Origin: Actinidia chinensis
Taxonomy: Eukaryota > Streptophyta > Magnoliopsida > Ericales > Actinidiaceae
Reading direction: 5' to 3'
Length of the DNA: 12,500 nucleotides
Assembly: GCA_009663005.1 (NCBI GenBank)
Contig: CM018914.1
Coordinates: 21,033,252-21,045,751, forward strand
The translations under genes and the position numbers were made by a program. The notes under the pieces are model-generated. The model was not told the origin of the DNA and searched no databases. It saw only the letters and a list, made by a program, of their open reading frames with translations. Of the stretch, positions 6,807 to 12,500 are shown one piece after another (the first letter of the stretch is position 1; the number at the start of each line of letters is the position of its first letter).

Positions 6807-8746
6807 TGTAACATCCCGAAATTTTTCAAATATATATTAAGTAAGAAAATTAGGAGATAAAATAGGATACAATAAATACGGGAAACATGTACAATAGATA
6901 TTAATTATTGTAAAATAATAAATTTTGTAGTTCCAAGTATTACGTAGGATAATGTAAGAATTTTGGAGTTTAATTGAAAGATCATAAATTTTAAAATTAA
7001 AATTAAAGAGAATATATAAGTTTGAGGGGTGAAGTGTCAATTTTGAATCTCACATGCGTCGAAAGAGAAAAGGAAAAGAGAGAGAGAGAGAATATATATA
7101 TCTGTATATGAGTAAGAAAGAAATGATGGAGAGATAGAGTTTTTTGGTGGAAAGGAAACGAGAGAAAGAAAAGAAAGAAATTGGATGATATAATGTAATT
7201 CAAAGTTGAAGGATAGAAGTGGTTATTTGCATACATAGGATTTTGCATTTGGCCGAAGTAGACAAAAAAAAAAAGAAAAAAAAAGAGAGAGAAAAGGAAA
7301 AGAGAGGAAAAGAAAAAAAAAAAAAAGGGAAATGATTGTGTTGTATATATTAATTATATATGGATATATATGTGGGTGTATGATGGCCACATGGGTGGGA
7401 GTTATGGTTTATATATATATATATGTATAAATGAAATATATATATATATATATAATAAAGAAGAAAAACAAACATAAGAAATTGGGATGGGAGACAAAAT
7501 TGTAAGAGAGGAAAAGAAACGAATGGCACATGGGTCTTGTTGTTTATATTAGATATATGTGTGGTGTTTATATGTAAGAGAGGAAGAAAGAAAAATGTGA
7601 GAGAGAGATGTTAGCCGAGAGAGCGCGTAGAGGAGGAGAACATCTTCAAAATTTTAGTGCTTTTTGCACAAAAACCAGCCTGCGCACCACACCATTTATT
7701 GAGAAAATTATATGGTTGTGGTCAGTATACTCATACGAGTTAGGATGTTTTGTAGAATAAAACGGTGGAGATGATGTCCGATTGAGATGAATTTCAGTAT
7801 GATGTTCAGGGATGAAGACTTCATATTTGAGGGTTGTCGATTTCAATTTGATGTAGTCACCCTACTCTTTAAGGTAGTGTAAGTAACCTTAATTTCTAAA
7901 ATAGGAGTAAATTATTCTTTATACTACTATATAGCATGAATTATGTTATTCTTTTTTTGGGGACTATGCAAAATCAAAATCCATGGCTTAGATATAAATA
8001 TTTTGCAAATGATTTTGTATGTATATGTCATGGTACCATATATTTCTACCTTTCAAGAAGGTAGTCGGCGACGGCCGGCACATCTGACTCAGGGAGTGCC
8101 TGTTGAAATGATGTATAAACCGACTAAGGACGGGACGGTCATAGTTGCATAATGTATGTTTTAAAGAATTATGTTGACTAGGATTATAGTCAAAATACAA
8201 GTACAAAGCATGAATTTTGAAAAAGTTATTGCGAAAGATTAAATGTTTTATCTTTCTTCACGCTATGTATGTTATATGTGGCATCTCTACCATGGTATTT
8301 TTATGTTTTGATATGTATGATAAAAACCTAGGGTTAGAGATTATGGTCTTCACTAACGCAAATGTTGCGTAGGGGATATGTTTTTGACAATGATTCAGGC
8401 TGATAAAGAAAGCAAGTGGAGTAAATTTTTAGAAACCATGTTATGTAATAAGAACAACGAATTTACGTATTATGTCCGAACAAGAAAGTTCGACGGTTTT
8501 TTTTATATGTAAGGTATGAGGTATGTATGAATATTCAAGACAGGTACAATCTCATACCGGTCAAGGGCAGTATTATGAATTAATTAATTTTCAAATGCCA
8601 ATGATTTAATATTGAAATATAAAAATTACATGGTTTCGCTTCCCGCACACTGAAAAAGTTTAAAGAAAAAATTTTACTAAGGAAAAATGAAAAAGTGGAC
8701 GACTCGATGCCGCGTGGAGCCACGGGGGCGTCGATAGATCGTTACA
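6807..8746 (+). repeat. 3' LTR (copy B), about 1940 bp
   Basis: Starts TGTAACATCCCGAA and ends GATCGTTACA. It is colinear with copy A along its length, including the GA-rich tracts (about 7060-7330 and 7460-7625), the TA tracts near 7410-7424 and 7435-7454, and the CGGCGACGGCCGGCA block near 8066. It differs by many one- and two-base insertions or deletions, a shorter GA microsatellite region, and a small insertion near 7950 (a T run followed by GGGGAC) absent from A and C. Short open frames here are not genes. Confidence 0.9.
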
Positions 8747-8751
8747 GGGAA
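8747..8751. other. Right target-site duplication GGGAA of the chromovirus
   Basis: A perfect copy of 4548-4552, directly after the terminal GTTACA. An intact duplication shows that both LTRs come from one insertion rather than from recombination between elements. Confidence 0.9.
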
Positions 8752-8849
8752 AGTATCAGGGACGAACATCTCCAGCCAAATGTTGGATAGAGGAAGTAAG
8801 AAGGGGAGAAAAATTATCAAGGGCCTCTATTCGGCAGCCAAACAGTCTG

Positions 8850-9072
8850 TTAAGGCAAGAAAACTAATTTTTTCAAGAAAACCTTTAAGGTAAGTAAAAA
8901 CTATTTTTTTTATAAAACCTTTAAGGCAAGCAACACCAATTTTTTCAAGAATACTTTAAGGCAGGTGAAAACTAACTTTTTGATAAAACTTTAAGGCGGA
9001 TAAAACTGACTTTTCATGTGAAAACATTTAAGGCAGGTAAAAAATGACCTTTCGAGGAAACCTTTAAGGCTG
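8850..9072. repeat. Right arm of the ~35-bp tandem repeat array
   Basis: About six further copies of the same unit as at 3183-3769 (TTAAGGCAAG through CTTTTT-ATAAAACC). It begins with the TTA target duplication at 8850-8852. The last copy, from 9062, breaks down after AAGGCTGG into unrelated sequence. Confidence 0.85.
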
Positions 9073-10766
9073 GTTGGTCGACGTTGAAACTTTTTTTTCC
9101 AGAAAAACTCTTCTCATCAATGTAAATGCTCAAAACTTCATGTCTAAAAATGCATTTTGGAAATATCTCATCATATCGAAAGACAAAAATCTTTTTCTCA
9201 TAACTATTTGAAAAAATAGTTTGAAATCTTCGTGTTACTTTAAAAATTCTTCAAAACATTTTCAAAATCTTTGAAAAATAACTTCAAGAGATTCGGTGCA
9301 AAAAAATAGGAATAGAAAGGAGGCATCAATTATCAAAGACTACAAATGATCCGACGTTTAAAACAATACATAGGGCCAATATTTCTCTTCAAATTGGGCT
9401 ATTCTTTGACACTGATAACACTGTTCGAACAATCTTGTGTTTCAACCACGGCTGCTTTTAGAACTCGATAGCGATGCGAAACTAAGGTATGTAGTCAAAC
9501 AACCAAAGTTTTTTTTTTTTGAAATACCACAAAATAATAAAAGACACAAGAAAAACACAAGAACAATCATTAGGCTCTAATTAAAATGGTTATGCCCTTA
9601 ATAGAATGTTGCAAGCCTTTGAGATAATGAAGGTTAGTGGAGGTATCCTTTTCACAACATGGTAAGCTATTAATAGGAACTCGAAAATTGAAAGTTTCCC
9701 CATGATACTTGTGATTCTAACATAGATACCTAATGGAGTTCGCTTGTGATCATCTCATTATCAAGAGACTACAAAGGTCTCCAATAATCAATAGAAAGTC
9801 TCGTGCCCTTAATATCTCAAATATTGCCATGCCCCTAGTTTCAAACATCTTTCATTTATCAAGAAAGGGACGCATGCCCCTAGTCTCATGTAGGAGCATA
9901 AGTTCCTCAAAAACACAGCTTGAAGTGCATATATCCAATCTCAAAAAAAAGGGCTCGTTCCCCTAAATCATGCTCATTAACTAATTCACTACTATGGTGA
10001 TGAAATACCCAAATTTAACTCACATTGGAGTCAAAACCACCCTTGCATGCATATGACCATGAATTCAATCAAATTCTCAACATGCAAATGACTCATACAA
10101 TCCAAAATTGAGTTTTGATTTCAAATCCTCTCATGTTGTTCACTCTTCAATTGAAACAATCCGAACCTAGGCAATTTTCAATAAGCATGTAGTCGATTCT
10201 TGTAAATAATAAAGCAAATTTTTACATGCCTTTGAATGAATAACGCACAGAAGCACAAAGGAAAATATGTTTACAATGAATAGTTCATGAAAGAATTAAG
10301 AATAAATACATGAAGAAAAACATTGCATAAACCACCGTAATCACTATCAATTACATTCATAGTTTGTTAAATGTTAACAAGGTCTTTTTGAACTACAAAT
10401 GATCATGGTTGACAAAAGAAAAAAGACAACTACAAGACACAACGGAGATATGATGGCTAAAATGAAGTCTAGGCATACTACCTGCCACCATTCTCAACCC
10501 AATTCACGACTCAAAAAACTTTGATTTGATCATTAACCTCCAACTTGAACAATGCATGAGAAGAGGACTACCAAAGATATAAACGAGGTGTAAATAGCCA
10601 AGACCAAAGAAAACACAAAACACAAAAGAAAAGAAAATACAAAAACTCAATGACTCACAATTCACACAAAACTTAACACCAACCATGACTTCTCAGTAGA
10701 ACTCCATCCATCACATCGACACCACCACAAGCACTTGTCTTTTGAGGCATGATTGCCTCACACATC
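9073..10766 (-). other. Noncoding stretch, possibly 3' noncoding region of an Athila-like element
   Basis: About 1.7 kb of AT-rich DNA with no protein-like ORF on either strand. The open frames at 9733-9966 (plus) and 10504-10686 (minus) are short and have no recognisable features. A direct repeat of CATGCCCCTAGTYTCA occurs at 9828 and 9873. On the minus strand this lies downstream of the env-like remnant, where Athila elements have a long untranslated region and the 3' LTR. I could not find an LTR boundary or target duplication, so the assignment is by position only. Confidence 0.3.
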
Positions 10767-11135
10767 CTATTCGTTGTCATCTCCATCATCATTCTCATCG
10801 TTTTCCTCACCTTCATCACTTCCTTCTTCACCTCTCTCTTTTTCCCCTCTTCTTCTTCTTCTTAAATTCCATTCCTTCTCTTGCTTTAATTCTCTTGTAC
10901 TTGTTCCTCTTCTTCTATCACAGATTGATACCCCTTTCTCTTTGGAAAGTCATGGGACAAAGTTGGAACATCGGGATGGGAGAGAGACTTGCTTTTTTTT
11001 TACTTGCCTCGGTAATAGGACCGAGACCTTAGATATTTCCTACACTGCCTTAGCATGTCCCTTAACTTTATCCTCAATACAAATATGGGAAATCATGCAT
11101 GGGAATAGCATTGAACTAGTCTTGTTGCGATCATC
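10767..11135 (-). pseudogene. Decayed env-like (Athila-type) ORF, frameshifted
   Basis: Read on the minus strand, 11135 down to 11043 gives about 31 residues including S-S-M-L-F-P-C-M-I-S-H-I-C. This resembles the F-P-x-L-I-x-x-L-C segment of the putative plant transposon protein found in Athila-type elements. The frame then stops. After a run of nine As near 10992-11000, coding-like sequence continues in other frames and ends in a strongly acidic tail (G-E-E-G-S-D-E-G-E-E-N-D, then N/D/G/E residues) at TAG 10767-10769. At least one or two frameshifts and several stops make it nonfunctional. The plus-strand frames across it are Ser/His/Leu low-complexity shadows of the acidic tail. Family assignment rests on one short motif, the acidic tail and the neighbouring noncoding signatures. 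Confidence 0.4.
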
Positions 11136-11810
11136 TTAAAATCATAAAATTACTCTCCAAATGATCATCGAGCTACCGGTAGCATTGATAGAATTTGTCA
11201 TTTTTTCACAACTTCTTCCCAACGTCTCCATATCACTTCAAATCACTTCTACACCCTCAAAAATCATTAAAATTACCCAAAATACCCCTATCCATCACTT
11301 CAAAATTACTCCATGACTCACGAGGGATCCTAGATTTAGTGAATGAAGGATGATCAACAATTATAGTAAAAATAAAGGGTTCAACGATGACCTAAAATAT
11401 GTGGTTTAATTCATGAAATGATTGCCTTGTATCATCCCTCAAACGTGCTAGAAAGCTAATCATGAATTGGTGATAATATGCAATACATCTATTATGCACA
11501 ATATTGGAAGTATTTATACCTATAAAATGAAACGAATGGCTCTAAGTCAAGCATGGTAGTTCTACAAATTTCCACTCTAGCATGTCATGCACTCATCAAT
11601 CGCATATTTTGAAATCATTCACAATATTATGCAATTGAGAACAAGAATAATACTTCTATGAACACGAGATTGGGCAATGCATCAAATATTGAATTCATTA
11701 GCCTACTAAGCATGATTTAAGCTAAATTGATCCATAATCTATCAATTAAATATGAATCTCATTGAAAATCACGAAAATTTGCTACCCAAGGCTAACAAAA
11801 GCCAAATTTA
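11136..11810 (-). other. Decayed Athila-like interior, no readable ORF
   Basis: AT-rich sequence between the putative noncoding signature at 11811 and the env-like remnant. In a complete element the 5' part of the env-like ORF would lie here on the minus strand, but stops are frequent in every frame and I see no conserved motif. Confidence 0.3.
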
Positions 11811-11855
11811 TCCCTCACCTCCCAAATTTGAATATTGCATTGTCCTCGATGCATG
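11811..11855 (-). other. Athila-type signature: GAGGACAATG followed by TTTGGGAGG
   Basis: On the minus strand this reads CATCGAGGACAATGCA, a short spacer, then TTCAAATTTGGGAGGTGAGG. Athila-type elements have a conserved noncoding block after pol of the form GAGGACAATG, spacer, AAGTTTGGGGGTG. Order and spacing agree with the second signature at 12091-12120. Confidence 0.55.
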
Positions 11856-12090
11856 AAAAAAGAAATAAGAAGGAAATAAAAGGTTGAAGAATGGTACCTC
11901 TTTGAAGCTTTATCCGTTATTGAGTTAGAAAGAAAGTAAGAAATGAATGTCTCCTTGTAGCTCTTGCCCTTAATGAAACCTACAAAATGAATATACACTA
12001 GGAAGAAAAACAAGTAAGGTAAGAACAAAAAAACAAATAAGAAGGAATGAAAAACAACTAAACTAATCTACTATGTACAACTAAGTTGCA

Positions 12091-12120
12091 TAGGTTTCCT
12101 CCCAAGAAGAGCTAAATTTA
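12091..12120 (-). other. Athila-type signature: GCTCTTCTTGGGAGGAAACC
   Basis: On the minus strand AAATTTAGCTCTTCTTGGGAGGAAACCTA closely resembles the AAGCGCTTGTTGGGAGGCAACCCA block found downstream of pol in Athila elements. It lies about 240 bp upstream of the other signature on the same strand, as expected. Confidence 0.55.
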
Positions 12121-12500
12121 ACTTCTTCATCCAGATGCACGACACTACTTTTTATGTCACTTGTTGTAGTTGACAATAAAATAATCATTCCACAAAACCA
12201 ACTTAAATTGCATCTCAACAAGACAACGAACATAAGTATGTGCAAATGAATTATGCACATACTCAACTTGTTGGACATCTCTTGGAAATATTTCATAATA
12301 TAATTCATCCCGAAAATGACGATCCTCTAAAAGATGTGGAAATGAACACAATAGCACCTCTTTCATAAAAACCTCTTGAGTATGTGGCACCAACAACATC
12401 TCAAAAAATAAATCTCAAAGGCATTCCTTAACTTCCAAATCTATCAAGTTTTTGAGAATTAATGTAGTGACAACAATGATCTTTTCTATGTAACTTCCCT
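12121..12500 (-). other. Region where the Athila pol end would lie, not readable as pol
   Basis: Two overlapping minus-strand frames (12081-12308 and 12157-12399, 75 and 80 residues) are open but show no integrase or other retroelement motif. The 80-residue frame is of mixed composition and not low complexity (V-P-H-T-Q-E-V-F, then P-R-D-V-Q-Q-V-E-Y), so it may be decayed coding sequence. I cannot assign either frame. The window ends before any diagnostic pol domain. Confidence 0.25.

Larger units (their letters stand above)
4553..8746 (+). mobile_element. Internally deleted Tekay/Del-like Ty3/gypsy chromovirus with both LTRs
   Basis: Two direct LTRs (4553-6587 and 6807-8746) start TGTAACATCCCG and end GTTACA, flanked by GGGAA on each side. 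Only 219 bp lies between them: a primer-binding site resembling that for initiator-Met tRNA at the left, about 150 bp of unassigned sequence, then the last codons of pol and a purine-rich tract directly before the 3' LTR. Gag, protease, reverse transcriptase, RNase H and most of integrase/chromodomain are absent. Assignment to Tekay/Del rests on the LTR ends, the F-E-D-E-x-F/L pol tail and its adjacency to the LTR. It cannot move without proteins from a complete relative, but the retained LTRs, priming site and purine tract are the cis sites such an element needs. Confidence 0.85.
3770..8849. mobile_element. PIF/Harbinger-like DNA transposon, non-autonomous, interrupted by a chromovirus
   Basis: The left end GGGGCCGTTTGGCTGCCG (3770-3787) and the reverse complement of the right end (8832-8849), CAGACTGTTTGGCTGCCG, agree at 14 of 18 positions, with an identical inner 12 bases. 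TTA flanks both sides. The GTTTGG core and the TTA duplication fit PIF/Harbinger. Excluding the retrotransposon and one copy of its 5-bp duplication, the element is about 880 bp (3770-4552 plus 8752-8849). That is too short for a DDE transposase plus Myb-like protein, and no transposase fragment is visible. It has three ~19-bp subterminal repeats, a TA microsatellite, a small repeat-rich ORF and a foldback near its right side. A MITE-like or deletion-derived relic is the likely identity. Confidence 0.65.

Noticed and set aside
7943..8206. Short open frames on both strands within the 3' LTR
   Set aside because: They lie in noncoding LTR sequence and are not preserved at the matching place in copy A or C.
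8752..8762. AGTATCAGGGA just after the 3' LTR, resembling a primer-binding site
   Set aside because: It lies outside the GGGAA duplication, so it belongs to the DNA element. The match to the initiator-Met site is weak.
9828..9888. Direct repeat CATGCCCCTAGTYTCA with 45-bp spacing, as a possible CRISPR or tandem array
   Set aside because: Only two good copies and one weak one (about 9803). There is no regular array, and the setting is plant noncoding DNA.
10742..11139. Plus-strand frames of 96 and 128 residues, His- or Ser/Pro/Leu-rich with a hydrophobic stretch
   Set aside because: They are the complementary shadow of the acidic minus-strand tail. The hydrophobic segment comes from CTT repeats, not from a membrane protein.

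Overview
The window is plant nuclear DNA from an AT-rich, transposon-dense intergenic region. The evidence is a Tekay/Del-type Ty3/gypsy chromovirus, with LTRs running TGTAAC to GTTACA, a primer-binding site resembling that for initiator-Met tRNA, and a pol tail containing F-E-D-E followed by a purine tract. Two Athila-type noncoding signatures lie on the minus strand, and a PIF/Harbinger-like element carries a TTA target duplication. I see no bacterial features, tRNA, rRNA or CRISPR. The species cannot be named from this sequence.

Layout. Positions 1-951 hold the 3' part of one chromovirus LTR. It ends directly against a possible two-exon 3' end of a host gene (952-1284), which I do not recognise. 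Positions 1285-3182 are noncoding: a likely 3' UTR, a G-rich tract, and a stretch that looks like decayed retroelement LTR. From 3183 to 9072 there is a three-layer nest. An array of ~35-bp repeats (3183-3769 and 8850-9072) is split by a PIF/Harbinger-like DNA element (3770-4552 and 8752-8849, target duplication TTA). That element is split in turn by an internally deleted chromovirus (4553-8746, target duplication GGGAA). The chromovirus keeps two ~2-kb LTRs but only ~220 bp of interior. From about 9073 to 12500 the DNA is noncoding or decayed. It reads best on the minus strand as the 3' half of an Athila-like Ty3/gypsy element, with noncoding signatures near 12.1 kb and 11.8 kb and a broken env-like ORF near 11.1-10.8 kb.

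How the parts relate. Both target duplications can be read directly, so the order of insertion is clear: array first, DNA element second, chromovirus last. Nothing here looks like a working multi-gene system. The most unusual coding potential is a small ORF in the DNA element with seven in-frame heptapeptide repeats built on F-D-S-S. The chromovirus LTR copies differ by many single-base insertions and deletions, which may partly reflect unpolished long-read sequence and should temper any dating or ORF calls.
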